From assembly GCF_002343915.1 (NCBI RefSeq), contig NZ_NETK01000001.1, forward strand, positions 3,854,001-3,918,000: 64,000 bases of DNA, read 5' to 3'. This document shows, in pieces, positions 1-10,102 of this stretch. The stretch is from Nannocystis exedens. Lineage in GTDB: Bacteria; Myxococcota_A; Polyangia; Nannocystales; Nannocystaceae. Each line of letters starts with the position of its first letter. The stretch's first letter is position 1. The notes under the pieces were generated by a model. It searched no databases and was not told where the DNA came from. It was given only the letters and a program-made list of their open reading frames with translations. The translations under genes were made by a program, and so were the position numbers.

Positions 1-579
1 CTCGACCTGCTGCCGACCGGCGCGGCGGCGGACGTCCTGGCGGTCGCGCCGTGGCTGTCTCTCGGGACAGGTCTCTTCGCGGCCGCCGTCGTCGTCGCCG
101 CGGCGCTGCTCGCCGCGTTCCCGTCGCTGCGAGCCGGCGCGCTCGGCCTCACCGCCGGGCTGGCCGAGGCGCTGCGGCGCCTGGCGCTGGCCCGCTTCGC
201 CCGCGCGCTCGCGCTGCTGGCGACGGCCGAGGCGCCGCGGCAGGTCGCGCTGGAGCTGGCGGGGTGGGAGGCCGGCGACCGCGAGCTGGCGGAGGCGGCC
301 CAGCGGGCCCGGGCGGGCGTGGCTCAGGGCGGCGAGCTCGGGGCGGCGCTGGCCGAGGCCGGGCTGCCGGCCGGGTTCGCGCGCGCGGTCCTGGCGGCCG
401 ACCGCGGCGGCGAGCTGGCCGCGACGCTGCGCCGGCTCGCGGAGGCGGAGGAGGACGCGGCCCTGCAGTGGCTGTCTCGAAGGACAGGTCAGGTCGCCCT
501 GGTCTGCTACGCCGCGTCTGCCACCCTGGCCGTGACCGCCGCGCTGGCGCTGGCCGCCCCGCTGCTGCGCCAGGGCTGA
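1..579 (+). CDS. Type II secretion F-domain (GspF/PilC-like) membrane protein, 3' part
   Basis: The reading frame is open from the window edge and ends at a TGA at 577-579, so only the last 192 residues are present. A hydrophobic segment at about residues 20-42 is followed by the T2SSF pattern: a short alpha-helical bundle with a GG-x-LG-x-AL turn (about residue 112) and a D-R-GGELAATLRRLAE stretch (about 135), then a C-terminal membrane helix. F-family proteins are inner-membrane platforms of type II secretion and type IV pilus machines. Two copies of the 14-bp-period repeat lie in frame (51-74 and 468-491), each coding L-S-x-x-T-G. The partner subunits would lie upstream, outside the window. 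Confidence 0.7.
   Translation, partial: LDLLPTGAAADVLAVAPWLSLGTGLFAAAVVVAAALLAAFPSLRAGALGLTAGLAEALRRLALARFARALALLATAEAPRQVALELAGWEAGDRELAEAAQRARAGVAQGGELGAALAEAGLPAGFARAVLAADRGGELAATLRRLAEAEEDAALQWLSRRTGQVALVCYAASATLAVTAALALAAPLLRQG
51..74. repeat. 14-bp-period palindromic repeat, two decamers, inside a CDS
   Basis: Decamers GTGGCTGTCT and GGACAGGTCT are separated by the 4-nt spacer CTCG. CTGTC (55-59) can pair with GACAG (66-70). The same arrangement recurs at 468-491 in the same gene. Confidence 0.75.
468..491. repeat. 14-bp-period palindromic repeat, two decamers, inside a CDS
   Basis: Decamers GTGGCTGTCT and GGACAGGTCA are spaced by CGAA. The first decamer is identical to the one at 51, and both copies code L-S-x-x-T-G. 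Confidence 0.75.
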
Positions 580-747
580 CGCGCGCGCGAGGACCCGCTC
601 CGCCGCGTGTCCGTGGCCGCTCGCCCATCGTCGACACGGCGAGGGCGTCCCGCTGTCCGGTCCTCACGCCGCGCCCACCGCCGCGCCCGCGCCGGGCGGC
701 GGCGACGAGGCCGGTGGAACGCTCGTCGGACGCTTTACGCGACGAAG

Positions 748-799
748 GGACATGCCCCGACGGACATGTCCCTTTTGTCCTGTCCCTCGGGACCTGACC
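748..799. repeat. 14-bp-period palindromic array, four decamers, at a convergent gene junction
   Basis: Decamers start at 748, 762, 776 and 790 with exact 14-bp spacing (GGACATGCCC, GGACATGTCC, TGTCCTGTCC, GGACCTGACC). A perfect 10-bp inverted repeat (745-754 with 765-774) is followed by TTTT on the plus strand, so it may also end transcription between the converging genes at 579 and 805. Confidence 0.85.
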
Positions 800-804
800 C
801 TTAT

Positions 805-2568
805 TTAGAAGGTGAAGACCGGGCCGACGTTGAGGTCGAGGAGGAGGCTGGTGGTGCGGGGGAACCACACGCCGACCTGGAGCTCGCCGAACAGGCCGAA
901 GTGCTTGGCGGCCTGCCAGTGGAAGCCGAACACGCCGCCGAGCATGCCGCCGCCGATCCGGACGGTGTCGATGCGCTGCGACTTGTCGGCGTTGGCGGTG
1001 ACCGCCGCGGCCTGCTGGATCGCCCCCGTGCTGGCCATCGAGCCCGGCTCGGAGCAGTTGTATTGGTACGGCCACACGGCGGTGCACCCGCCGCCGCCCT
1101 CGTACGCGGCCTCCTTGTCGTCGGGCACGCTGTTGCCGTTGCGGTCGTTGGCGAAGCCCATCGGGACGCGGAGGCGGGTGAAGCCGCCGCCGAGGAAGCC
1201 GCCGACGAACAGGCGGAACTTCTTCTCGTCGGAGCCGAGGAAGTACTTGATCTTGAGGCCGCCGGCCATCGTGATGCCCGGCTTGCTGCGGATGCCCTCG
1301 GGGTTGAGGTTCGTGACGTCGTTGACGTACGAGTCGGGCAGCGAGGCCTTTGGGTCGTCGCGGTAGACCTTGGAGCCGGTGACGGCCTGGATGCGGAGGA
1401 AGCCGGACAGCACCAGCTTCTTGCCGATCCGGCCGCCGATCTCCGGGGCGATGTGGAACGGCGCCGAGGCCATGCCGGTGCTGACCTTGTGGTGGGCCGA
1501 GCACTCGCCGGCGTTGTAGGCCATGGCGAGCTGTTCGACGCTGTAGGGCGCGCCGTAGGCCATCACCGTCGGGCCCATCTGCGTCTGGTACTGGATCGGG
1601 TCGCCGGGCAGGTCGCCGGTGCCGCTGCTCCAGCGTGCCAGCGCGCAGGCGAACTCCTTGAGGCCGTAGTTGAAGTTGCCGGCCGGGGTGTACTGGCTGT
1701 AGGTCTGGTCGGCCACGCCGCGGGCGATGCCGACGCCGGTGCCGAGGCCGATGTTGATGAAGATCTTCGGCAGCGAGTGCTTCGGCGGCGGCGGCTTCTC
1801 CGGCTCCTTCGGCTTCGGCTCCTCCTTGACGCACTTGACCTCCGCCACCAGCGGGTTGTCCTGCGCGCCCTTGTTGCCGAGCGCCTTGTTGGCGCCGTCG
1901 TAGACGTAGACGAAGTACTCGACCGGCTTGTCGCCGTGCTCCGAGGCCAGCACGGAGGCGGTGGCGATGTTGCCGAAGGCGTCCATCGTCACCGACTTGA
2001 ACTCGCCGGAGTCGCCGACGTTGCGCCAGTACAGGCCGACCTGGCCGCCGTCGGGGATGCCGGAGGTGAGGACCTCGAACTTGAGGTCCTGGCCGCAGCC
2101 GTCGATCGACGGCGAGGTGTGGCGGATCGACTCGCTGGGCGCGGACGCGCCGGAGTCCTTGCGGGCCTTGTCGAGCAGCTTCTGCAGGTCGGGCGAGCGC
2201 AGCTCGGTCGGCAGGGCGACGTTGTAGTCGGCCTTGACGGCGTCGACGAACGCCGCGGTGGTCTCGTTCTTGTTGCCGGAGTTCGAGAAGATGATGACCG
2301 CCCGCAGCATCCGCAGCGGCGCGGTGGCCGGGTCGTCGGCGGCGGTGCCGGCGAGCGCCTGGTCGAGGGCCGCGAGCGCCGGGTCGAGCTCGAGGTTGTT
2401 GTACTGCCCGAGCGCCTTGTTGTAGGCGGCCTTGAGATCGTCGCGCGAGTCGGCGAGGGCTGTCCCGGAGGACAGGATCACCGCCAACGACAGGGCGGCG
2501 GACAGCAGGCCCGCAGGGCGGCGCGGGTCGACGAGTCGACGGGGACGGACGAGGGTCTGCGTTCGCAC
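805..2568 (-). CDS. Secreted protein with an N-terminal helical region and a probable outer-membrane C-terminal part
   Basis: A protein of 587 residues beginning with GTG. An arginine-rich N-terminus precedes a hydrophobic signal segment ending near A-L-A-DS (about residue 40). Residues about 40-140 are helical and TPR-like (repeated D-P-A-L-AALD-type text). The middle has a beta-rich Ig-like segment and a Pro/Lys/Glu-rich linker (about residues 255-268). The last 300 residues are Gly- and aromatic-rich and end in Phe, as outer-membrane beta barrels often do. I do not recognise a named family. The signal-peptide part (L-S-S-G-T-A) is coded by a repeat at 2456-2479. It lies downstream of the OmpA/lipoprotein pair in the same direction with a 79-bp gap. 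Confidence 0.75.
   Translation of the reverse strand: MRTQTLVRPRRLVDPRRPAGLLSAALSLAVILSSGTALADSRDDLKAAYNKALGQYNNLELDPALAALDQALAGTAADDPATAPLRMLRAVIIFSNSGNKNETTAAFVDAVKADYNVALPTELRSPDLQKLLDKARKDSGASAPSESIRHTSPSIDGCGQDLKFEVLTSGIPDGGQVGLYWRNVGDSGEFKSVTMDAFGNIATASVLASEHGDKPVEYFVYVYDGANKALGNKGAQDNPLVAEVKCVKEEPKPKEPEKPPPPKHSLPKIFINIGLGTGVGIARGVADQTYSQYTPAGNFNYGLKEFACALARWSSGTGDLPGDPIQYQTQMGPTVMAYGAPYSVEQLAMAYNAGECSAHHKVSTGMASAPFHIAPEIGGRIGKKLVLSGFLRIQAVTGSKVYRDDPKASLPDSYVNDVTNLNPEGIRSKPGITMAGGLKIKYFLGSDEKKFRLFVGGFLGGGFTRLRVPMGFANDRNGNSVPDDKEAAYEGGGGCTAVWPYQYNCSEPGSMASTGAIQQAAAVTANADKSQRIDTVRIGGGMLGGVFGFHWQAAKHFGLFGELQVGVWFPRTTSLLLDLNVGPVFTF
2456..2479. repeat. 14-bp-period repeat inside a signal-peptide coding region
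   Basis: Decamers AGGGCTGTCC and GGACAGGATC are spaced by CGGA. CTGTCC (2460-2465) pairs perfectly with GGACAG (2470-2475) around a 4-nt loop. Confidence 0.7.
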
Positions 2569-2647
2569 AGGATCTCGGGCTCCTTCTAGCCGAACGCCGG
2601 CTCGGAGCCGGCGTTGGGTGTCCAGGGGCTTCGGCGCGCGGCGCCGA

Positions 2648-3903
<1,256 letters not shown>

Positions 3904-3907
<4 letters not shown>

Positions 3908-4374
3908 TTGCCACCTCCGACCGACACGCCGGCCTTGACCTCGCCCTTGGCGCCGCCCGCCCCCGTCGAGCCGCTCGCCGTGCCGTCACCGGCCGCCTTG
4001 CCGTCGGTCGGCGTGCCGGCCGGCACCTCGTCGGGGGTCGCCACGCCCTCGGCGCGCTGGTCCATCTGCCCCTTGCGCCGCATCTCGGCCTTCTTCTTCG
4101 CCTCTTCGGCGAGCTGCTTGGCGCGCTCGCCGTAGTCGAACGAGCGCTCGTACTCGCTGTAGCCCATCAAGATCTTCGACTGCTCCAGGTAGGTCACCGA
4201 GCCCCAGTACTCATAGGGGGCGTTCTCCTCGGCGCCGGCCGCCTCGGCGTCCGCCACCGCCCGGGTCGACTCCTTGGCCACCTTCTTGAGGTACCCAAAG
4301 GGTCCACAGCCCGCGGTACACGCGGCCGCGACGACGATGGGGATCAGCTTGACGAATCGCGTTGTTCGCAGCAC
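3904..4374 (-). CDS. Small lipoprotein, DUF4398-like
   Basis: I place the start at GTG 4374, because GGGAG lies 7 nt upstream and it gives a clean lipoprotein signal (hydrophobic run ending A-C-T-A-G-C). This gives 156 residues, not the longer upstream extension. The mature part has a short helical DUF4398-like region (Y-L-E-Q-SKI, Y-S-E-YERSF-DYGERAKQLAEEAKKKAE) and a Gly/Ala/Thr-rich, probably disordered tail. The OmpA-TSP3 gene follows with a 4-nt overlap. The pairing recurs at 16504-17690, which supports a joint envelope role; the biochemical role is unknown. Confidence 0.8.
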
Positions 4375-4713
4375 CAGAAGGCTCCCTGGTTCGAGATCGT
4401 GGCAGGCGTCGGTTTGGAGGGGGTCGTAGGGTCCGGCCCCGGGCCCGAGGGGGCCATAAAGGAGCCGGGGTCTGCCCGGGCGGGCGCGGCGACTGCCGAA
4501 ATCGCGGCGACGATACCAGGGGCCGGCGCAAAGGGTCAACAAGCCGACCTCCGCCGTCAGGCCCCGACAGCGCCGCCCTGCACGCTACTTCTGTAGGCGA
4601 TTTCGGTGGTGCGGCCGCGGCGGCCGAGTCCCTGCACGCCGTGGGGAAAAGCCCTCCTGGCTGGCCCGGTCGCTCCTGGTTCTGCTGGGCGCTGACGGGT
4701 ACGCTGCGAGCCG
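4375..4713. other. Divergent intergenic region
   Basis: 339 bp between the divergent starts at 4374 and 4714. It is less GC-skewed than the flanking genes and must hold both promoters. I see no clear promoter boxes and none of the dispersed repeats. Confidence 0.5.
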
Positions 4714-5631
4714 ATGTCGTCACGCCGCCAGCGGCCGCTCTCCGCGCGCCCGGCCGCCCGCCTCGCCCCCGGGATCGCGCTCGCAACGGGCCTCGCCTGC
4801 ACCCGCGTCAGCGACACGCCGCGCTTCGAGCCGATCTCCGAGCGGCTCGAGATCCTCGAGACGATCCCCGGCCCGATGGCGGAGGACGTGCCTCCCGGGG
4901 CCCAGATCGACTTCTGCTTCTCCGGCACCCTCGACCCGCGCGCCCTCGACGACCTCGACGCCTCCCTGCGCTCCGGCCTCGTCACCTTCGACACCCAGCT
5001 CGACCTGCAGTTGTTCGCCTGGCGCCCGCCGGGCGAGAGCAGCGGCACCGCCGAGGCCCCGTGGTGCCCCGGCAGCGTGGTGTCCCTCCGCGCCAAGGAG
5101 CCGCTGGTCCCCGGCGTGCTCCACCGCGTCCGCCTGGCCCCCTCGGCGGTCGGCTGGGCCGGCGAACAGCTCGACGTCACCACCCCCGGGTGGGTCGCCG
5201 ACGACGGCGGCCCCCTCTTCATCCTGCAGTTCTACGTCCGCGAGCCCGATGACGACGACAAGACCGACCCGCCCGAGCCGGCGCCGACGCTGACCGACCT
5301 GTTCGCGCCCGGGCAGGTGTTCTCGGCCAACAACCCCGCCTGCAGCTGCCACCGCGACCCCGACGACCTGGCCTACGAGCGCCTCGACCTGTCGTCGCCG
5401 CAGGACGCGTTCGCCGGCCTGGTCCTGCCGACCCGCCGGCAGTCGACCGGCTTCCCGATGGTCGTCCCCCGCCGCCCCTCGGAGAGCTTCCTCGTGCAGG
5501 TGCTCCTGCGCGACGACGACGGCCAGGCCTTGCACGGCGTCCGCGGCGACCCGATGCCCCCCGACGCCCCGCTGCCCTACCCGGAGATGCTGGCCATCGT
5601 CCGCTGGATCGAGGGCGGCGCGCTGCCCTGA
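4714..5631 (+). CDS. Secreted lipoprotein-like protein with a Cys-x-Cys-His motif
   Basis: A protein of 305 residues. An N-terminal Arg-rich then hydrophobic segment ends in G-L-AC (about residue 29), consistent with a lipoprotein. The first half looks like an Ig-like beta domain (E-D-VPPGAQIDFCFSG). The second half starts near residue 195 with a NNPACSCH motif, followed by S-S-PQ-D-A-F and P-S-ESFLVQVLL, and ends M-LAIVRWIEGGALP. This layout matches the cytochrome-c-like domains common in myxobacterial and planctomycete secreted proteins, but the motif is C-x-C-H, not CxxCH, so haem binding is doubtful. Confidence 0.75.
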   Translation: MSSRRQRPLSARPAARLAPGIALATGLACTRVSDTPRFEPISERLEILETIPGPMAEDVPPGAQIDFCFSGTLDPRALDDLDASLRSGLVTFDTQLDLQLFAWRPPGESSGTAEAPWCPGSVVSLRAKEPLVPGVLHRVRLAPSAVGWAGEQLDVTTPGWVADDGGPLFILQFYVREPDDDDKTDPPEPAPTLTDLFAPGQVFSANNPACSCHRDPDDLAYERLDLSSPQDAFAGLVLPTRRQSTGFPMVVPRRPSESFLVQVLLRDDDGQALHGVRGDPMPPDAPLPYPEMLAIVRWIEGGALP

Positions 5632-5981
5632 CGCGTCGAGCCACAACGCCGAGCGCACGCCGGCCCGTGACGCCCGGGCACCGACCCCAGCCGTGCCCGC
5701 GCCAGGGCTCACGACTGGGCCCCGCTTCATCGGCCGGCGCAGGACGAGCGCCCCGCGTCGACCGGGCCCAGGCGGGGCGACTCGTCGCCGCCCTCCATAC
5801 CAACTGCGCAGGAGCGCCTCCCGTCGCGTGCTCGCGGATCGCTCGGCACGGCCCAGCTCGCTCCGCGCCAGGGAGCCGCTCAGGGCGCCTCGCCGCCCGG
5901 GTACTCGGGCTGCTCGAGCTCCCGCAGCCTCGTCAGCATGGCTCGCTCGCCACGAACAGCTCGCTCGGCGCCGCGAGCCGC
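5632..5981. repeat. Tandem duplication of the 3' end of the neighbouring lipoprotein gene (102-bp period)
   Basis: The 3' terminal segment of the minus-strand gene at 5982-6341 (about 5975-6042) is repeated at 5873-5940 with only a few mismatches, and the sequence between the copies is also related, giving a period of 102 bp. The copy lies just downstream of the gene's own stop, so it is a decayed tandem duplicate of a gene tail. The rest of this convergent gap shows nothing recognisable. Confidence 0.8.
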
Positions 5982-6341
5982 TCAGGGCGCCTTGCCGCCC
6001 GGGTACTCGGGCTGCTCGAGCTCCCGCAGCGTCGTCAGCATGCCCTGCAGCCGCTTGGCCCGCTCGCGCGCCCGCTCGCGCGTCCGCTCGAAGTCGAGGT
6101 CCTTGAGGCCGAGCGCCGAGGCCTTGTCGTACAGCGCGAGCGCCTCTTCCTGGCCTTTGAGACAGCTTTGGATCTGGTCGCCCGAGATCACGTTCTGCCC
6201 GATCTGCGGATCGAAGACCAGCTTGCACGGGCCGCGCTCGGCCTCGCCTTCGGCCTTCATGCCTTGCGTGTACACCTCGCGGGGAGACTCCCCGCAGGCG
6301 AATACGAGGACCAACCAGAGCCCGAGCGACAGCCGCGGCAT
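5982..6341 (-). CDS. Small lipoprotein of unknown function
   Basis: A protein of 119 residues starting at ATG 6341. It has a short lipoprotein signal (L-V-L-VFAC, Cys at 16), then a helical, charged mature part with E-EALALYDKASALGLKDL, which resembles a single TPR-like hairpin, and a basic R-ERARERAKRLQ helix. I do not recognise a family. It lies alone between the convergent gene ending at 5631 and the divergent ribF. Its 3' end is duplicated just downstream. Confidence 0.65.
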   Translation of the reverse strand: MPRLSLGLWLVLVFACGESPREVYTQGMKAEGEAERGPCKLVFDPQIGQNVISGDQIQSCLKGQEEALALYDKASALGLKDLDFERTRERARERAKRLQGMLTTLRELEQPEYPGGKAP

Positions 6342-6776
6342 GCTCCAACCCTACACCTTCTCGCGGCTGAAGCGAGCGACGACAAGCCCGGCCCCCCGGC
6401 GCGCCTGTAGCGTGACGGCGAGCCGCCTCTCTGGCGAAAGGTCGTCCGGGCGCCCGCCGAGGCGAGCTGCGACGCGCGAAGGAGTCGACCCCTCGCGTTC
6501 CCGACAAGCCCGGCCGCTCCGAATCCACGGAGCGGAGCTCCAGGAGAAAGTCGTCGGTTCGAGCGAGTCCCCCACACGACCCTTCCGTCGCCCGCCGAGC
6601 AGCCCTGCCCGGCCCGCGTCCCACCCCGCACCGGCGAGCGTTCGTCCTCGCGCCCGCCAGCCGTTCGCGCCCCGATCGCCCGCCGACCCCGTCCCGGCCC
6701 CGTCGCGCGTGAGCCAAGCCCCGCGCCGCCCGCGCTCCGCGCCCCCGCGCGCGTGCTAGCTTCGCCGCCGGTCGCC
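6342..6776. other. Divergent intergenic region without recognised features
   Basis: 435 bp between the lipoprotein start (6341) and ribF (6777). Both promoters should be here, but I could not pick out boxes with confidence. No reading frame in it has coding character. Confidence 0.5.
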
Positions 6777-7775
6777 ATGCGCCTCCTGCGGCAGCCCACG
6801 CCCCTTCCCCCCGGCACGGCAGCGTGCATCGGCGCCTTCGACGGCCTCCACCTCGGCCACCAGGCGCTCCTGCGCCGCGCGGCCGTCCTGGCGCCCCGCG
6901 TCGCCCTCGTCACCTTCGACCCGCACCCGGCCGAGGTCCTCGCCCCCGAGCGCGCCCCGCTGCGGCTGCAGACCCTGGCCCAGCGCGCCCGCGTCGCCGC
7001 GGCTCTCGGCGTCGACAGCCTGGTCGTCCTCCCGTTCACCCGCGCCCTCGCCGACACCAGCCCCGACGCCTTCGTCGAGCGCCTCCTGCTCGCGGGCTTG
7101 CAGCCCGCCGCCGTCGTCGTCGGCCCCGACTTCCGCTTCGGCTCCGGCCGTGCCGGCGGCCCCGACGACCTGCGCCGCGTGCTCGACCCGGCCGGCGTCC
7201 GCGTCGAGGTCGTCGCCGAGGTCAGCCTGCCCTCCGACCCTGCCCAGGCCAAGCTCGGCAGCTCGGGGATCCGGCGCGCCGTCGCGCGCGGCGACTTGCC
7301 CGCGGCCGCGGCCATGCTCGGCCGCGCCTACAGCGTCGAGGGCCTGGTCGTCTCCGGGGCCCGGCGCGGCCGCGGCCTCGGCTTCCCGACCGCCAACGTC
7401 GCCGTCCGCAACCCGCTGCTGCCCCCGCCGGGCGTCTACGCCGGCGCGCTCGCGCTCGTCACCCCCGACCCCGACGCCGGCACGATCTGGCCCGCCGTCA
7501 TGAACCTGGGTCAAAACCCGACCTTCGGCGACGGCGGGGCCCAGACCCTCGAAGTTCACGCGCTCGACGTCGACCTCGGCCAGTCGCTCTACGACCGCCC
7601 GGTCGAGGTCGCCTTCGCCGCCCGCCTGCGCCCGGAGGAGCGGTTCCCCTCCGCCTCCGCTCTGGTCGCGCAGATCGCCCGCGACATCGAGGTCGCGCGC
7701 CCGCTCCTCACCCCGGCCTGGCTGGCCCACGCGGTCCTCGGCGCCGCCTCGACCTGGGACGACGACCATGTCTGA
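6777..7775 (+). CDS. ribF: Bifunctional riboflavin kinase / FAD synthetase
   Basis: A protein of 332 residues that turns riboflavin into FMN and then FAD in the cytoplasm. The N-terminal FAD synthetase domain has the nucleotidyltransferase signature G-A-FDGLHLGH (residues 19-28). The C-terminal riboflavin kinase domain has GFPTAN (about 202) and N-PTFGDG. Length is close to the usual 300-330. I chose ATG 6777 because the signature then sits at the expected distance; a GTG at 6753 would add 8 residues. The next gene overlaps it by 8 nt. Confidence 0.95.
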   Translation: MRLLRQPTPLPPGTAACIGAFDGLHLGHQALLRRAAVLAPRVALVTFDPHPAEVLAPERAPLRLQTLAQRARVAAALGVDSLVVLPFTRALADTSPDAFVERLLLAGLQPAAVVVGPDFRFGSGRAGGPDDLRRVLDPAGVRVEVVAEVSLPSDPAQAKLGSSGIRRAVARGDLPAAAAMLGRAYSVEGLVVSGARRGRGLGFPTANVAVRNPLLPPPGVYAGALALVTPDPDAGTIWPAVMNLGQNPTFGDGGAQTLEVHALDVDLGQSLYDRPVEVAFAARLRPEERFPSASALVAQIARDIEVARPLLTPAWLAHAVLGAASTWDDDHV

Positions 7776-8241
7776 CGCGCCCGCCCTCGTCAGCGCCACG
7801 CTGGCCCAGCTGTACATGCAGCAGGACCACCTCGAGCAGGCCCGCCGCGTCGTCGCCCGCGTGCTGGCGGCCGATCCGCTGCACGGCCACGCCCTCGCGC
7901 TCGCCGACCGCCTGGCCCAGCGCTCGCGCGCGCGCCTCTACGCCGCCTTCCAGCCCGGCCGCGGCGTCGTCGTCCGCTGGCACGACGCCCCGCCGGACCC
8001 CGCGCTGCACCTGATCCTCGCCGTCTTCCGCGCCGTCCCGGCCCTGCCCGGCCGCACGAGCACCTGGATCACCTCGACCCGCTGCCGCGCCGAGGCCGGC
8101 GAGCACACCTTCCCGATCGCCGGCGGTCCGCGCCCCAGCCCCGCCAGCGCCAGCCTGTGCCTGGCCCGCCTCGCCGCCGACGGCCTGCAGGTCCTCGCCG
8201 TCCACGAAGCGATCTCCTGGCCCCCGCCTCCGGGCCCGTAG
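7768..8241 (+). CDS. TPR-like protein of unknown function
   Basis: A protein of 157 residues. The first 45 residues form a TPR-like helical hairpin (L-A-QLYMQQDHLEQARRVVARVLAADPLHGHAL). The rest is beta-rich with V-VVRWHDAPPDPALHLILAVF and no motif I know. It starts inside the end of ribF (8-nt overlap), so it is probably translated with it. It lies just ahead of dapA, with a 107-bp gap. Function cannot be assigned. Confidence 0.75.
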   Translation: MSDAPALVSATLAQLYMQQDHLEQARRVVARVLAADPLHGHALALADRLAQRSRARLYAAFQPGRGVVVRWHDAPPDPALHLILAVFRAVPALPGRTSTWITSTRCRAEAGEHTFPIAGGPRPSPASASLCLARLAADGLQVLAVHEAISWPPPPGP

Positions 8242-8348
8242 CCTGCCCTGCGGGGGTGGCGGCGCGCCCAACGTTCGCGCCCGGCCGCCCCCGTACGCGC
8301 CCGCGGACGCGCGCGCGCCGGGGTGCCTGTGCTAGTGTCCGCCCGCTC

Positions 8349-9245
8349 ATGTTCCGCGGAGCCATCACCGCCCTGATCACTCCCATGCGGCGCACCGCCG
8401 GCGGCGCGTCCGAGCTCGACGAGCCCGCCCTGGTCGCCCTCGTGGAGGCGCAGATCGCCGCGGGGATCCACGGCCTCGTGCCGTGCGGGACCACCGGCGA
8501 GGCGCCCACCCTGAGCGCCGCCGAGCACGTCCGCGTGGTCGAGCTGACCGTCAAGACCGCGCGGCGGCGCGTCCCCGTGCTCGCGGGCGCGGGCGCCAAC
8601 GACACCGCGCACGCCATCGAGCTGGCCCGGGCCTGCAAGGCGGCCGGGGCCGACGGCACGCTGCAGGTCACTCCTTACTACAACAAGCCGACCCAGGCCG
8701 GCCTCGTCGCCCACTTCCGCGCCATCGCCGAGGCCAGCGGGCTACCGGTGGTGGTCTACAACGTGCCCGGGCGGACCGGCTGCGATCTCCTGCCCGAGAC
8801 CGTCGCCGCGCTGGCCGACGACCCGAAGATCGTCGGCATCAAGGAGGCCACCGGCGACCTCAACCGGGCCGCGCGGCTGCGCGAGCTGCTGGCGAAGCGC
8901 CGCGACTTCGCCCTGCTCTCGGGCGACGACTTCACCGTCTTCCCGTTCCTCGCGCTCGGCGGCCACGGCGTCATCTCGGTCACCTCCAACGTCGCCCCGC
9001 AGTGGGTCGCCGGGCTGTGCGACGCCGCCGCGGCCGGCCGCTGGGACGAGGCCCGCGCGCTGCACGACCGCCACTACCCGCTGGCCCGGGCCCTGTTCAG
9101 CCAGCCCAACCCGATCCCGGTCAAGGCCGCGATGGCCCTGCAGGGCCGCTGCAGCGACGACCTCCGCCTCCCGCTCGTCCCGCTCGACCGCCCCGCCCGC
9201 GAGGGTCTGGCCGACACCTTGCGCACCCTCGGTCTCCTGTCTTAA
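8349..9245 (+). CDS. dapA: 4-hydroxy-tetrahydrodipicolinate synthase
   Basis: A protein of 298 residues, the first committed step of lysine/diaminopimelate synthesis (pyruvate plus aspartate semialdehyde). Visible family marks are G-TTGE near residue 49, the catalytic Tyr in VVYNVPGRT (about 137) and the Schiff-base Lys in GIKEATGD (about 165). Length matches the family (about 292). The TAA stop (9243-9245) lies in the loop of a perfect CTGTCT/AGACAG hairpin, part of the dispersed repeat. dapB follows after 32 bp, so the two form an operon. Confidence 0.96.
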   Translation: MFRGAITALITPMRRTAGGASELDEPALVALVEAQIAAGIHGLVPCGTTGEAPTLSAAEHVRVVELTVKTARRRVPVLAGAGANDTAHAIELARACKAAGADGTLQVTPYYNKPTQAGLVAHFRAIAEASGLPVVVYNVPGRTGCDLLPETVAALADDPKIVGIKEATGDLNRAARLRELLAKRRDFALLSGDDFTVFPFLALGGHGVISVTSNVAPQWVAGLCDAAAAGRWDEARALHDRHYPLARALFSQPNPIPVKAAMALQGRCSDDLRLPLVPLDRPAREGLADTLRTLGLLS

Positions 9246-9270
9246 AAGACAGGTCCCAAAGGCCAGCCGC
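9233..9270. repeat. 14-bp-period repeat that carries the dapA stop codon
   Basis: Decamers TCTCCTGTCT, AGACAGGTCC and GGCCAGCCGC start at 9233, 9247 and 9261. CTGTCT and AGACAG form a perfect 6-bp stem whose 4-nt loop, TAAA, is the stop codon plus one base. Confidence 0.8.
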
Positions 9271-9277
9271 CACCACC

Positions 9278-10102
9278 ATGACGACCGAACGCCTCGTCCC
9301 CATCAGCATCGTCGGCGCCCGCGGGCGCATGGGCAAGACTCTCATCCGCGAGATCGTGCTCAGCGACTCCATGATCCTCGAGGCCGCGGTCGACCGCGAG
9401 GGCGGCGCCGGGCTCGGGCAGGACGCCGGGCGGCTCGCCGGGCTGCACGACATCGGCGTGACCGTGGTGGACGAGCTCCGGCCGCGGCGCAACAGCGTCG
9501 TCGTCGACTTCTCGCTGGCCCACGCGACCGACGCCAACATCCGCCGCTGCGTCGAGGCCGGCGTGCCGCTGGTGCTCGGCACCACCGGCCTGCAGAAGTC
9601 CACCCGCGAGCTGCTGCGCACCGCCTCGCGCGAGATCGCCATCGTCAGCGCCGCCAACTTCAGCGTCGGCGTCACCCTGCTGACCCGGATCGCCGGCCTC
9701 GTCGCCGGCTCGCTCGGCGAGAGCTGGGACGCCGAGCTGCTCGAGATCCACCACAGCCACAAGCGCGACGCCCCCTCGGGGACGGCCCTGCGGATCGCCA
9801 AGGCCGTGGCCAAGGCCACCGGCCGCGACCTCGAGGGCGTCATGCGCACCGACCGGGCCGGGGAGCACGCCCGCCCGCGCGAGCGCGGCGAGATCGGCGT
9901 CGCGGCGGTCCGCGGCGGCGACTCGATCGGCGAGCACACCCTCATGTTCCTCGCCGAGGGCGAGCGGCTCGAGCTGACCCACCGCGCCTTCGACCGGGCG
10001 ATCTTCGCCCGCGGGGCCCTGCGGGCGGCCCGGTGGGTCGCCAGCAGGGCGCCTGGCCTCTACACCATGGCCGACGTCATCGGCCTCGGCGACCTCGGCT
10101 GA
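9278..10102 (+). CDS. dapB: 4-hydroxy-tetrahydrodipicolinate reductase
   Basis: A protein of 274 residues, the NAD(P)H-dependent step after DapA. The N-terminal Rossmann motif is GARGRMGK (13-20). The family signature I-HHSHKRDAPSGTA lies near residue 158, and E-HTLMF is near the end. ATG 9278 gives a normal length. Its TGA overlaps the ATG of the next gene (TGATG at 10100-10104), linking lysine synthesis genes to the fatty-acid-like set that follows, probably only through transcription. Confidence 0.96.
   Translation: MTTERLVPISIVGARGRMGKTLIREIVLSDSMILEAAVDREGGAGLGQDAGRLAGLHDIGVTVVDELRPRRNSVVVDFSLAHATDANIRRCVEAGVPLVLGTTGLQKSTRELLRTASREIAIVSAANFSVGVTLLTRIAGLVAGSLGESWDAELLEIHHSHKRDAPSGTALRIAKAVAKATGRDLEGVMRTDRAGEHARPRERGEIGVAAVRGGDSIGEHTLMFLAEGERLELTHRAFDRAIFARGALRAARWVASRAPGLYTMADVIGLGDLG

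Noticed and set aside
748..799. Reading the RRRCATGYYY decamers as p53 sites
   Set aside because: The consensus looks like the animal p53 half-site, but bacteria have no p53. The likeness is only that of a palindrome; any binding protein here is unknown.
607..2589. Long plus-strand reading frame opposite the secreted protein gene
   Set aside because: The protein is a run of Val, Glu, Ala and Arg typical of antisense shadows in very GC-rich DNA. The opposite frame has a signal peptide and normal composition.
6530..6600. A GGTTCGA-containing stretch as a possible tRNA T-arm
   Set aside because: No acceptor stem, anticodon arm or D-arm could be folded around it.
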